A stretch of 64,000 nt of DNA from CBDIHP01 sp965279195 (lineage in GTDB: Bacteria > Planctomycetota > Planctomycetia > Isosphaerales > Isosphaeraceae): contig CBDIHP010000039.1 of NCBI GenBank assembly GCA_965279195.1, positions 1 to 64,000 of the forward strand, read 5' to 3'. Below, one piece after another: positions 16,777 through 26,175 of this stretch. Within the stretch, counting starts at the first letter, position 1; each line of letters begins with the position of its first letter. The notes under the pieces are model-generated. The model was not told where the DNA came from. It ran no database searches and was given only the letters and a program-made list of their open reading frames with translations. Made by a program: the position numbers and the translations under genes.

Positions 16777-17301
16777 CTAGCTATTCAGGATGACGAAGGC
16801 GGTGAGGGCCTGGAGGGGCCAGAGCCCGGTGCAGAGCAGGCCGGCCCACTCGGTCCAGGAGCGGTTAGCCACACAGGCGGCGGCCCCGTGGCGGAGGACG
16901 ATCAGCAGGCCCCAGCCGATGGCGACCGAGACCGAGCCGATCAGGGCGGCGGCGTAGGGGCGGTCGGAGCCGGGGTCGAGGTTCGAGGAGGTGGAGCCGG
17001 TCCGGACGACCCCGGCGAGGATCCAGGGGACTCCGGCCAGGAGCCAGAGGCGGTCCCCCAGGCCGGGGTAGTTCCCCAGGTGCCGCACGAACCGCCGGAC
17101 GGCGAAGACGAACGGGCCGGCGGAGGCCAGCGACATCCAGCAGAACAGGACGACGATCAGGGCGATGGTGAACGGGCCGGGGAGGTCGGTGAACAGGGCG
17201 CGGACGTGGATCGAGGCCATGGCGGCCCCGGTCACCAGGGCGACGCCGTCGAGGGTCGAGAGCCCCTCGGGCTCGTATCGGGACTGGGGCTCGGTCTCCA
17301 T
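16777..17301 (-). CDS. Predicted multi-pass membrane protein, unknown function
   Basis: 174 residues. There are about four to five hydrophobic segments: ALVTGAAMASIHVRAL, FTIALIVVLFCWMSLASAGPFVF, LWLLAGVPWILAGVV, AALIGSVSVAIGWGLLIVL and GLLCTGLWPLQALTAFVIL. No catalytic motif or known domain is visible. It stands 23 nt before the related membrane gene on the same strand. The region between its start and der (220 bp) is divergent and should contain promoters for both. Confidence 0.65.
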   Translation of the reverse strand: METEPQSRYEPEGLSTLDGVALVTGAAMASIHVRALFTDLPGPFTIALIVVLFCWMSLASAGPFVFAVRRFVRHLGNYPGLGDRLWLLAGVPWILAGVVRTGSTSSNLDPGSDRPYAAALIGSVSVAIGWGLLIVLRHGAAACVANRSWTEWAGLLCTGLWPLQALTAFVILNS

Positions 17302-17520
17302 CGCCTCATTGTCCGGCCCGGCGGGGCCGTCGCAAGGGGCGAGTGCCCGGCCAATTCAGGCGAGGGGGACGCATCGGAGGGACTGCTTGAGATTGTCGCC
17401 GGGGCCGGGGTTCTCTTATAATCAGGGACGAACCCCAGAATCGACGAAACGACGTCCGACGCCGAGGCGTTCTCGATTGGTTTGGCCGCAGTTTGTCGCC
17501 TCGCGAGATAGGTTGCTCCC

Positions 17521-19053
17521 ATGCCCCTGCCCAAAGTCGTGATCGTGGGCCGCCCCAACGTGGGCAAGTCGTCCCTCTTCAACTGGATCGCCCAGCGCCG
17601 GATCGCCATCGTCGACGACATGTCGGGGGTGACCCGCGACCGGGTCGGGACCCTGGTGCAGATCGATGGGGACGGGCTGGAGTCCCGGTTCGTCGAGCTG
17701 ATCGACACCGGCGGGATCGGGATGGTCGACCGCGACGACCTGTCCGAGCACGTCGAGCGCCAGATCGAGACCGCCATCAACGAGGCCGATCTGATCCTGT
17801 TCGTGGTGGACCTGAAGGAGGGGGTGATGCCCCTGGACGAGGAGGTCGCCCAGCGGCTGAGGTACATCCCCAAGACGCCCGTCCTGCTCGTGATCAACAA
17901 GTCGGACGTGCCCGAGCAGGACAACCGCGGCGGCGAGTTCTACAAGCTCGGCCGGGGCAAACCGATCTACATCTCGGTGCATCAGAATCGGAACAAGAAA
18001 CAGCTCTTCAAGATGATCTCCGAGACGATCCCCTACGGCCCGGACGTGAAGCCCGCCGACGCGGTGATGAAGGTCGCGGCCGTGGGGCGGCCGAACACGG
18101 GCAAGTCGACGTTCATCAACACCCTCGCGCACGCCGAACGGATGATCGTCTCGGAGGTGCCCGGCACGACGCGGGACTCGGTCGACGTGCGGTTCGAGCT
18201 GGACGGGCTGCCGTTCCTGGCGATCGACACGGCCGGGGTGAAGCGGAAGGCGAAGATCAAGGATGACCTCGACTTTTATTCGATCCACCGCGCCGAGAGG
18301 TCGATCCGCCGGGCGGACGTGGTGCTCTTGTTCCTCGACCCGACCTCGGGCATCAGCCGGCTGGACAAGCAACTGGCCGACTACGTGACCCAGCAGTACA
18401 AGCCCTGCATCTTCGTGGTGAACAAGTGGGACCTGGTGCTCTCGGACCCCGAGACCCAGGGGACCGGACCGGCCACGCGGTACGCGCACCTGATCCAGCA
18501 TGCGTTCCGGAACATGGCGTACATGCCGCTGGCCTTCATCACGGCCAAGACGGGCCGCAACGTGAAGGCGCTTTTGAACCTGGCCCAGTCGCAGTTCAAG
18601 CAGGCGACGAGGCGGGTTCCGACGGGTCAGCTCAACCGGGTCGTCCGGGAGTCGGTCGACGCCCACCCGCCGGCGAGCGTGAAGGGGCGGATCCCGCGGG
18701 TTTATTATGCCACCCAGGTCGGCACCGCGCCGCCGACCATCGTTATTTTTGTGAACAGTCCATCACTCTTCGATCCAACTTACCTCCGCTACCTGCTCAA
18801 CACCTTCCGCGAACGGCTGCCGTTCAAGGACGTCCCCATCAAGCTCTACCTCCGGGCGAGGACCCAAACGGTCCCGGGCGAGAAGGACGAGGGGGAGGAG
18901 ATCGATCCGACGGAGGACGTCGGATCCCGGACCGGTCGGAAGACCCGGGCGGTGGCCGTCGACCCCGAGCCCGAGTCGGGCGACTCGTTCGAGACCGACC
19001 TGCTGCACCTGGATCAAGAAGTGAACGAACTCCTGGACGAGATCGACGAATGA
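17521..19053 (+). CDS. der: Ribosome-assembly GTPase Der (EngA)
   Basis: 510 residues with two tandem GTPase domains and a KH-like C-terminal domain. The first P loop is GRPNVGKSS (10-18) with DTGGIG and NKSD; the second is GRPNTGKST with DTAGVKRKAKI and NKWDLV. This arrangement is unique to Der, which acts in late 50S assembly. Family members are usually about 440-490 residues; here an extra acidic tail (about 455-510, rich in Glu/Asp) is present. The reading frame is clean. No strong ribosome site is seen before ATG 17521. Confidence 0.97.
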   Translation: MPLPKVVIVGRPNVGKSSLFNWIAQRRIAIVDDMSGVTRDRVGTLVQIDGDGLESRFVELIDTGGIGMVDRDDLSEHVERQIETAINEADLILFVVDLKEGVMPLDEEVAQRLRYIPKTPVLLVINKSDVPEQDNRGGEFYKLGRGKPIYISVHQNRNKKQLFKMISETIPYGPDVKPADAVMKVAAVGRPNTGKSTFINTLAHAERMIVSEVPGTTRDSVDVRFELDGLPFLAIDTAGVKRKAKIKDDLDFYSIHRAERSIRRADVVLLFLDPTSGISRLDKQLADYVTQQYKPCIFVVNKWDLVLSDPETQGTGPATRYAHLIQHAFRNMAYMPLAFITAKTGRNVKALLNLAQSQFKQATRRVPTGQLNRVVRESVDAHPPASVKGRIPRVYYATQVGTAPPTIVIFVNSPSLFDPTYLRYLLNTFRERLPFKDVPIKLYLRARTQTVPGEKDEGEEIDPTEDVGSRTGRKTRAVAVDPEPESGDSFETDLLHLDQEVNELLDEIDE

Positions 19054-19169
19054 CTCCGGGGTGCGGGAGCGGGGCTTTCGCACTCCAGAGGGGTTTCTTG
19101 CGAGGGACGCGCGGGTTAGGATACGGGCCTTGCCCGGATCCCACCGACCTCGCACGGAGTGACCGAACG

Positions 19170-20087
19170 ATGCGTCCCACCACCCGCCGCGGGTTCCTCG
19201 CGGGCACGGCCGCCGCGCTGGCGTTGCCGGCCGCCCTGGCGTCCCGATCGGTCGCGGCCCCGCCGGGGCAGCCGATCGGCAGGACGCGGCCGAGCCACCT
19301 CAAGCTCAGCGTCGCCGCCTATTCCTATCGGGACTATCTGGTCGGGACCAAGGGGAACAAGCCCCGGATCGACCTCTTCGACTTCGTCAACCTCGCGGCC
19401 GACATGGGCCTGGACGCGGTCGAGCTGACGTCGTACTACTTCCCCGAGGGGTTCGACGCCGACTTCGTCCACCGGCTCAAGGTGCACGCGTTCAAGCTCG
19501 GCCTGGCCGTGTCGGGCACGTCGGTCGGCAACAATTTCTGCCTGCCCGAAGGGCCCGAGCGGGATAAGACGATCCAGCTCGTGAAGACGTGGGTGGATCA
19601 TGCTGTGATCATGGGAGCGCCCGTGATCCGGGTCTTCGCCGGCACGAAGGCCAAAGGGGACACCGAGGAGCAGGCGATCGAGCGCTGCCTGGCCGGGTTC
19701 AAGGCCACGCTCCCCTACGCCGAGTCGAAGGGGGTCATGCTGGCGCTCGAGAATCACGGCGGGATCACATCCACGCCCGAACAACTCTTGAAGCTCGTGA
19801 AGGCGGTGGACAGCCCGAACTTCGGGGTGAACCTCGACACCGGCAACTTCCACGGCGAGGACCCGTATTCCGACCTCGCCCGGCTCGCCCCCTACGCGGT
19901 GAACGTGCAGGTGAAGACCGAGATCAGCCGCAAGGGCCAAAAGAAGGAGGAGGCCGACCTTTCGAAGGTCATCGGCGTGCTCAAGGACGCCCGCTACTCG
20001 GGCTACGTCGTCCTCGAATACGAGGCCGCCGCCGACCCCTTCAAGGCCATCCCCGGCCACATCAAGACGCTGAGAAATCTCCTGTAG
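19170..20087 (+). CDS. Tat-exported sugar phosphate isomerase/epimerase-like protein (xylose isomerase-like TIM barrel)
   Basis: 305 residues from ATG 19170. The leader TTRRGFLAGTAAALALPAAL is a twin-arginine signal. The mature part is an AP-endonuclease-2/IolE-type barrel: LKLSVAAYSYRDYL, MGLDAVELTSYYFPEGF, VIRVFAGTKAKG, LALENHGGITSTPEQLL, VNLDTGNFHGEDPY and VVLEYEAAADP. The acidic and His residues in these strands are typical metal ligands. This family is hugely expanded in planctomycetes and often acts on sugars in the periplasm; the substrate is unknown. The longer upstream open frame lacks the signal and runs through der. Confidence 0.9.
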   Translation: MRPTTRRGFLAGTAAALALPAALASRSVAAPPGQPIGRTRPSHLKLSVAAYSYRDYLVGTKGNKPRIDLFDFVNLAADMGLDAVELTSYYFPEGFDADFVHRLKVHAFKLGLAVSGTSVGNNFCLPEGPERDKTIQLVKTWVDHAVIMGAPVIRVFAGTKAKGDTEEQAIERCLAGFKATLPYAESKGVMLALENHGGITSTPEQLLKLVKAVDSPNFGVNLDTGNFHGEDPYSDLARLAPYAVNVQVKTEISRKGQKKEEADLSKVIGVLKDARYSGYVVLEYEAAADPFKAIPGHIKTLRNLL

Positions 20088-20139
20088 GGTCGGCCATTGC
20101 GGGCCAGTTTGTTGATGTTGAAGATGTGAAAGCGTGAAA

Positions 20140-22947
20140 TCATCGGTCTGAAATGGCGGACCCTGCGTAGGGCGACACCGTGTTGAGGATGGCACGCGAG
20201 GCGGAGCGGGCGTGGTCGGTGGCGGCGTTGCGGGCGGCGGCCCGGGCGGCGTCGGCGGCCTCGAGCGCCCGCCCGGCGTCCATCTGGGTGACGGCCAGGC
20301 CGTAGGCCGCCTCGAAGGAGGCGGGGTCGAGCCTGAGGGCCTCGATGAAGGCGGTCCGCGCGGCGTCGAAGCTCTCCTCGACCAGGTGCGTGAAGCCGAC
20401 CCGGGCCAGGCGGGAGGCACGCGGGCGGAGGCGTCGGGCACGGCCAGCCACGCCTCGCGGGCCCTGGCGGGCTCGCCCAGGTGCAGGCGGATCGTGGCCA
20501 GACGGTCGGCCTTCTCCCAGGCCCGCGCCTCGGGACGGGTGGATTTCTCGATCAGGTCGGCGGCCATGGTCGCCCGGCCCTTCGACAGCAACGCATTCTC
20601 CAACGCCTCCAGCTCGCTGAGATTCTTCCAGGCGAGGCTCGGGTCGTCGCCCAGCTCGCCCATCAGCTTGGCGGCCTGGATGGTCGCGCCCTGCTGCCCG
20701 CGACGCTGGGAATCATTGAGATAGGTGGTCATGAGGAAGCGTTTGTAATAATCGAGCGCCTCGGCGTTCATTCCCCGTGCCTGGAACAGCGTGGGCATGA
20801 GCAGGAGCGTGAATGGGTCGTCCGGCTGGATCTCGACGGCCTTGCGGAACCCGTATGTGGCGCGGCAGGCCGCGAGGTCGAGCGACGGGTCGAAGGCCAT
20901 GCGGAACCGCGCGACGGGCTCGCCCATGAGGTCGCTGGGCTGGCGGCTCAGGTATAAAATCGCCGCACGTTTCCAACCGTTGAGGTTGCCGGGGTCCAGC
21001 TCGCGGAGCCTGCGGGCGTGGTCGAGCCCTTCGAGGACCATGCCCTTGATCACATCCTCGCCCCGGGGCATGAGCGCGGTGGCGTAGGCGTCGCTGGCGT
21101 ACGAGGTGGTGAAGGCCGACTCATAGGCGGGGTCGTCGGAGAACCGCTCGCGGGAGCCCCGGAAGTGCAGGGCGCCGAAGTCGACGGCGTGCTTGTCGAC
21201 GACGTCGCGGTACTTCTCGTGGACGAACACGGCCGCGATCGGATCGAACCAGACGCATTTGTAGCGGCGGCTGAGGAGGAAGCTGGCCATCATCGAGGTC
21301 GACGTCGGCTGGATGTTGTCGAGGATCACGACGGGGTCGCCCATCTCGCCGAGTTCGGTGACCCAGCCGGGCGCGTTGTCGGCGACGCGGCCCTGGAGCC
21401 GTGAGTATTCGGCGTAGATCTTGGGCCCCATCGCTTCGAGCCGGGCGTCGGAATGAATCTTCTTGTCGGGGCCCCAGTAGTATTCATACAAGGGGGCGAT
21501 GCCGTTGTGGAACGCGATGGCGCGGTCGGGCATGCCGGGGGATCCGGCGAATTTCACGGCCTCGTGCGGGAACCAGAGCGGCTCCTCGCCGATGCCGATG
21601 GTCCGCTTCTCGCCGGCCCATGTGTAGAACTGGCCGGAGGCGACCAGGCCGAACGCCGCGACCACGACGGCGAGCGTGACCAGGCGCCCGGCGGCGGGCT
21701 CGACGCGGGGGTCGTCAAAGCCCTTCTCGATCCGTCGCCGGCGCGCGACGGCCGCCCACTCGGCCAGGTTCCAGGCCGTCAGGGCCCCCATCGCGGCGGC
21801 GTACTGGTGGCTGTTGCGGGTGGCCTGGAGGCTCAGGTAGCTGAACAGGAACGAACAGGCCGAGGCGGAAGACGCTCGGGCGCCAGCCGTCGGGTCCGAC
21901 GGGCTTCGCCGTCTTGCGGGCCTTCTTCTTCGCCTTCTTGGCGGAGGCGGCGTCGGGCGCGGGGGCATTCTCGCCGCCCCGGTCGCGGAACCAGACGGTG
22001 ATCTGCCAGAGCATCGGCAGCAGGAACGACAGGCCGCCGATGAAGAATGTGGCGATATGGATCTGCAACGGGAGGATGTGGCCGCCGGTCTGACGGAATA
22101 GCACGAGCAGAGGTTTCAATTCGTCGATATTCTTGAAGACCGGGTCGCGCATGGTGCCCCACAGCTGGATCGGGAAGAACATCCCCGACAGCCCGTAGGG
22201 GTTCAATGCGCAGGCCACCGCCGCGAGGGCGACGGCGATCAGGATGGTCCGCCACCAGCCGATGCGGTCCTTGCCGAACGCCCCGCGCTTGAGGGCGGCG
22301 TCGATCAACCCGAGGGCGATCAGGATCGGGCCGAAGACGAACAGGGCGTGGGAGTTGACCCACAAGAACATGATCAAGGGCAGGAAATACGCCGCCCAGG
22401 GGCGGCGTTCCCAGTGGAAGATCACGGTGAAGGTGCAGGCGATGTAGACGAACGTCAGGGTCTCGGGCCGGATGTACATGCGGCCGCTGAGGACGAACAG
22501 GCCGGGGAGCCAGCCGAGGACGACGGCCCAGATCGGCCAGTCCTTCCGGCGCGCGACGAACGCGATCAGCCCGACGCCGGCGGCGGTGATGAGGCTCTTG
22601 GCGATGATGAGCAGGGGCGTGCCGCCGAGCTGGTAGCCGAGGCTGATGAGGACCTGGAATCCCCAGTGGAGGTCATACCAGGGGCGGCCTTCGGCGGCGA
22701 AGGTGAAGAACTCCTCGGTGGGCACGCGTCCGTTCTGGCGGATCCAGTCGCCGGTCTTGAGGTGCCACCAGAAGTCGGTGTCCTTGTTCGGGAAGAGCCC
22801 GAAGAAGAACGCCAGCGCCAGGAAGACGGCGGCGATGGCGGCGTCGACCACCCGCGCGGCACCGAGCCCCTTCGGCTCGCCGGCCTTCTCGGCCCGCGAC
22901 GGCTTCGCCGGGGCCTTCACGATCGCCTTGGATTCGGACGTCGACAC
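20140..22947 (-). CDS. Large polytopic membrane protein with C-terminal TPRs (frameshifted twice in this sequence)
   Basis: Three overlapping frames make one protein of about 930 residues. Segment one (22947 to about 21850) has a charged N-terminus, then many membrane helices (AAIAAVFLALAFFFGLF, then DTDFWWHLKTGDW, WAVVLGWLPGLFVLSG and more), resembling planctomycete glycosyltransferase-like membrane proteins. Segment two (about 21850-20425) continues at FSYLSLQATRNSHQYAA with a last helix, then a soluble domain and TPR-like repeats (LDPGNLNGWKRAAI, EIQPDDPFTLLLMP). Segment three ends with ALRLDPASFEAAYGLAV. Frames change near 21850 and 20424, each explained by one base. Function unknown; the WWHLKTGDW motif occurs in lipid-linked-sugar membrane enzymes. 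Confidence 0.7.
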
Positions 22948-23192
22948 GCGAGACTCCTGCGATCGGCCGGTGCTGCGGGATCGAAGATGGGAGGATGGTC
23001 CGGCCGCCGGGATAGTCTACCCTTGCGGCTCGGGGCGGGGTCGAGGGAATGGGCCGCCTGCCCCTGGTACGACCGTCAAACCCCGAAGGTTCTCGGCGAA
23101 TTGCCCCGGCCTTGCGGCTGTGGTAGCCTCGAACCCGGCCCGCCCCGGCCGTCGCCGGGATCGGACGCCCCAGCCCCATCGGGAGACGCACC

Positions 23193-23715
23193 ATGACCCG
23201 CCTTGCCGCCGGACTCTTCAGCCTCGCGATCCTCGCCGCCTCGACCGCCCGCGCCGAGGGCGTGAAGGTCGGGGACAAGGCCCCCCGACTTCACCCTCCA
23301 GGCCAGCGACGGCAAGACCTACAAGCTGTCGGACTTCAAGGGCAAGAAGGGGGTCGTGGTCGCCTGGTATCCCAAGGCGTTCACCGGCGGCTGCACGGCC
23401 GAGTGCAAGTCGTTCCAGGAGAAGAACGACGAGCTGTCGGCGCTGGGCGTCGCCTACTTCACCGCGAGCGTCGACGAGAACGAGAAGAACACCAAGTTCG
23501 CCGAGTCGCTGGGCGTGAAGTACCCCATCCTGAGCGACCCGGAGAAGACCACCGCCAAGGCCTACGGCATCCTCAACGCCCGGGGCATGGCCAACCGGGT
23601 CACCTTCTACATCGACAAGGAAGGGACGATCAAGCATATCGACACGAAGGTGAACACCAAGCAGGCCGGCCCGGACGTGATCAAGAAGGTCGAGGAGCTG
23701 GGCCTGAACAAGTGA
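23193..23715 (+). CDS. Peroxiredoxin (AhpC/TSA, BCP-like) with signal peptide, frameshifted at a C run
   Basis: ATG 23193 opens a signal peptide (RLAAGLFSLAILAASTARA). The frame then breaks at six C residues (23281-23286); with five, it reads GDKAPDFTLQASDGKTYKLS and joins the downstream frame GVVVAWYPKAFTGGCTAEC. The thiol motif is a peroxidatic Cys in the TGGCTAEC loop with a second Cys four residues on, as in BCP/PrxQ enzymes. The rest (YFTASVDENEKNTKFAESLG, YPILSDPEKTTAKAYGI) is intact to 23715. It would reduce peroxides outside the cytoplasm. The indel may be a sequence error. Confidence 0.85.
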
Positions 23716-23766
23716 TCGTATTTCGTGCGAGGTCGGCCCCTGCGGCTCGCTGAGGACGCGTTCGGA

Positions 23767-23936
23767 GCGCTGGGCGCGGGTCTCCAGACCCCGCCCTTGC
23801 CTCTGCCCTCGCGTTACCGCGAAATCCGGTCTCCAGACCGGTTGGACCGGCACGGAATGGAACGGGTCAGAAGACCTGGTCGGGTGGTCCGCTTCGATCT
23901 GGCCTGGGGCGGGGTCTGGAGACCCGCGCCCAGCGC
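23767..23936. repeat. Nested palindromic intergenic element, copy 1 (170 bp)
   Basis: A 30-bp perfect inverted repeat bounds the element: GCGCTGGGCG, then CGGGTCTCCAGACCCCGCCC, at 23767 and its complement ending at 23936. Inside lies another palindrome, CCGGTCTCCAGACCGG, preceded by ACCGCGAAAT, and the segment GGTGGTCCGCTTCGATC. The same architecture recurs at 25798, 34733 and 51150. It lies between convergent genes. A degenerate tandem of CAGCGC..TTCGC follows to about 23980. Confidence 0.85.
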
Positions 23937-23993
23937 CTTCGCCCCGCGTTCAGCGCTTTCGCTTCGCGCCCAGCGCTTGCGGGCCTCGCACAT

Positions 23994-24627
23994 TTACTTC
24001 TTGGCCCGGTGGGCCAGGGGGATCGGGGGCGGTGGGGGCGGGGGTGGGGTGTCGAGGCCCATCGTGACGCCGCCGGAGCGCTGGAGGTCGACCCCAGCGG
24101 GCCTTGAGTTCGCCCAGGATCCTCCAGAAGAGGCGGCTGTGCATCCGGCCGGGGACGCGGCCGCACTCGCCCCGGACGTGGAACGACTGGGGCTCGGTGT
24201 ATTCCAGGTGGTGGGCGATCTCGTGCAAGAAGGTGTCGAAGAGTTCTTCCGTCGGACGCCGCCCCGTCTGGCGGTCGTGGGTGTAGACCCTGATGAGCTT
24301 GCGGGTCTTGTAGTAGCTGCCCAGCACGCGCTGGGTGGGCCGGGAATTGATGTCGACCTCGTAATCCGTCAAACACGTATAGATGTGCTCAAGTCGCTTC
24401 CGGAACAGGGCCGGGAGGATGGCGATGGGCGGCTCGAACCGGGGGGCCGGCGGCGGCGGCGGGGTTTCCGGCTCCGCGCCGATAGGGACGCCCGAGCCGA
24501 GCGACTCGACGACGACGCGGCCGCCGATCCGGCGCGCCTGCTCGGCGAGCCGTTCGAGGTCGAACTGCCGGGGGTCGATGAGCTGACGCCCGCCGTTGGG
24601 GTGGATCAGCCAGTAGCGCTCGGGCAT
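23994..24627 (-). CDS. SprT-like putative zinc metallopeptidase, frameshifted near the C-terminus
   Basis: Starts ATG 24627, about 211 residues. After a Pro-rich linker, the core reads HIYTCLTDYEVDINSRP, then YYKTRKLIRVYTHDRQTG and FDTFLHEIAHHLEY, where HEIAH is a HExxH zinc motif; GECGRVPGRMHSRLFWRIL follows. This arrangement resembles SprT-like zincins. Near 24092-24095 (four C on the plus strand) the frame should change: the other frame gives VDLQRSGGVTMGLD, a Pro tract and AHRAKK, ending at the TAA at 23994-23996. Without the change the tail is low-complexity nonsense. The DUF-level assignment is tentative. Confidence 0.6.
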
Positions 24628-24729
24628 GGGACGGGGACCGTTCGGGCCGACCGGTCGGGCCGGGAAGTCGGGCCCGCGAACCGGGAAATCGGACCCGGCG
24701 CTGTCGTCGCGACCGCCCGGGCCCGGGTG

Positions 24730-25619
24730 TCATTTTGACAGGTGGCTTCGTTGCGGTGAAGGGCAGTTGGCGACGGTGCGGGCCTTCGGGTTGGCCTCGG
24801 GTTCGGGTCCGGGCGCGACGGCGGGGAGGGCGAGGGGGGCGAGCCAGTCGAGGGCGTCGCGCAGCCGGCGGCGGATCTCGCGGTCGTAGCGGTCGAGCAG
24901 CCGCATCGCGCGGGTGTCGATGACGTCGAGGCCGGCCTGGGCGGTCTGGCGGTCGAGATGGTCGAGGCGGGTGAGGTCGCCGTCGGCGCGGGCCTGGAGC
25001 CGGGCAATTTCGCGGTCGGCGATGCGGTGGAGGGCGGATTCTGCCTCGACGTTGGGCCGGGCGGGTCGGGACCCGGGGGAGGTGCCGAGGAGGTCGAAGG
25101 CCCTCGGGTACAGGTTCGGGTTCGGGGCGAGGCTGAGGGATTCCTGCGATGCGCGGGCGAGTTCGCGCCAGCGGGCGATGAGCCAACGGCAGCCCTGGGG
25201 AGTCTGCTCCAGGCGGTTCACGATCGAGACGGGGTCGTCGGCGACGTGCCGGCGAGTTCGTGGGCCTCGGCCGAGCGGTCGTCGTCCCACGAGAGCTGGG
25301 CGCGGAGCATCGCGGTGGCGCGGATCGCCTCGCGCTGGCGGTCGATCTGTTCGAGCCTGAGGCTGTCGATTGCGGCCTGCCGGAGCACACCGTCGGCCTC
25401 GGGGTCGAGATCCTGGTAGCCGCGTCGCCATTCCTCGTGCCTGGTCGCGACATCTTCCTCCATCCCGACCGGGACGACCGCCCCCCGCGAGGCGAGGCCG
25501 TGGCCCAGGGCGTTGCGCCGGGACGCGGACTTGCCCTGGTCCGTCATCGGCCCGGTGCTCTTGGCGGAATTAATGCGATTGGCCCGGAGGCGGGCCTCGG
25601 AGGGGGTGGCGGTGAACAT
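24730..25619 (-). CDS. Planctomycete family protein (NSAKSTGP / ALGHGL motif), frameshifted
   Basis: From ATG 25619. The opening MFTATPSEARLRANRINSAK then STGPMTDQGKSASRRNALGHGL is the signature of a protein family found in many copies in planctomycete genomes; its function is unknown. The helix-rich middle (LRLEQIDRQREAIRATAML) runs into a frame change at about 25251, where a missing G on the plus strand would restore RHVADDPVSIVNRLEQTPQG. The second part continues with coiled-coil-like sequence (RQTAQAGLDVIDTRAMRLLD) to 24730. It is one more of the single-base indels in this stretch. Confidence 0.65.
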
Positions 25620-25797
25620 GGTGCGGCTCCTCGGTGTCGAAGGGTGCGAGACGACTGGTTGCGCCACCCTTATCGGCCGGAGACCTTGCCCGATCGTGAG
25701 GGTTTTCCCCGTGTTTTTGGTTTATGCGATTCGGACGGGATTTTCCGGAACGGGTTCGGACATTGACGAATGGAACGCGACGCGGGCTCGGTCGACG

Positions 25798-25954
25798 GCG
25801 CTGGGCGAGCATCTCCCGATGCCGCCCGAACGGACGACGTGCTGGACCGCGAAATCGGTTCTCAAATGGACGAGACTCGACGGATCGGGAGATCCGGTTC
25901 GGTGGTCTCCTTCGATCTTCGTTGGGGCGGCATCGGGAGATGCTCGCCCAGCGC
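25798..25954. repeat. Nested palindromic intergenic element, copy 2 (157 bp), arms differ but still pair
   Basis: Terminal GCGCTGGGCG is kept, but the next part is AGCATCTCCCGATGCCGCCC in place of CGGGTCTCCAGACCCCGCCC; the right arm carries the exact complement, so the 30-bp pairing is perfect. Inside, ACCGCGAAATCGG and GGTGGTCTCCTTCGATC match the other copies. It lies in the 556-bp gap between the 24730-25619 gene and lysS; the rest of that gap holds the lysS promoter and nothing else I can identify. Confidence 0.8.
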
Positions 25955-26098
25955 TTGGTGGACTCCTTCGATTCCCGTTGGGGCGGTGGGGAGGCCCCGG
26001 CTGGTTGCTCCGGTTGGGGCCGGGCCGGGTTATCCGAAGACGGATACCCGCGGGCACCGTTCGATCAAGGGCCCCGGGCGGGTCCGGAGGGGTTGGCG

Positions 26099-26126
26099 TT
26101 GACCCCTTGAGTCAAAATTCTACAAT
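26099..26126 (+). promoter_or_regulatory. Predicted sigma-70-type promoter of lysS
   Basis: TTGACC (26099-26104), a 16-nt spacer, then TACAAT (26121-26126). The lysS start is 50 nt downstream. It is the best-matching promoter in this gap and the surrounding sequence becomes A/T-richer here. Confidence 0.5.
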
Positions 26127-26175
26127 GGGCCCGAATATCCCATCGCAGCCCTGGTTCTTGACGCAAGGTTTGGGG

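Noticed and set aside
18426..19169. Upstream extension of the sugar isomerase-like gene through der
   Set aside because: It overlaps Der in another frame and would hide the Tat signal that begins at ATG 19170.
23767..23936. Palindromic copy 1 as a plain bidirectional terminator
   Set aside because: The inverted repeat is long (30 bp) with a 110-bp conserved interior, no T run, and other copies lie between same-strand or divergent genes.
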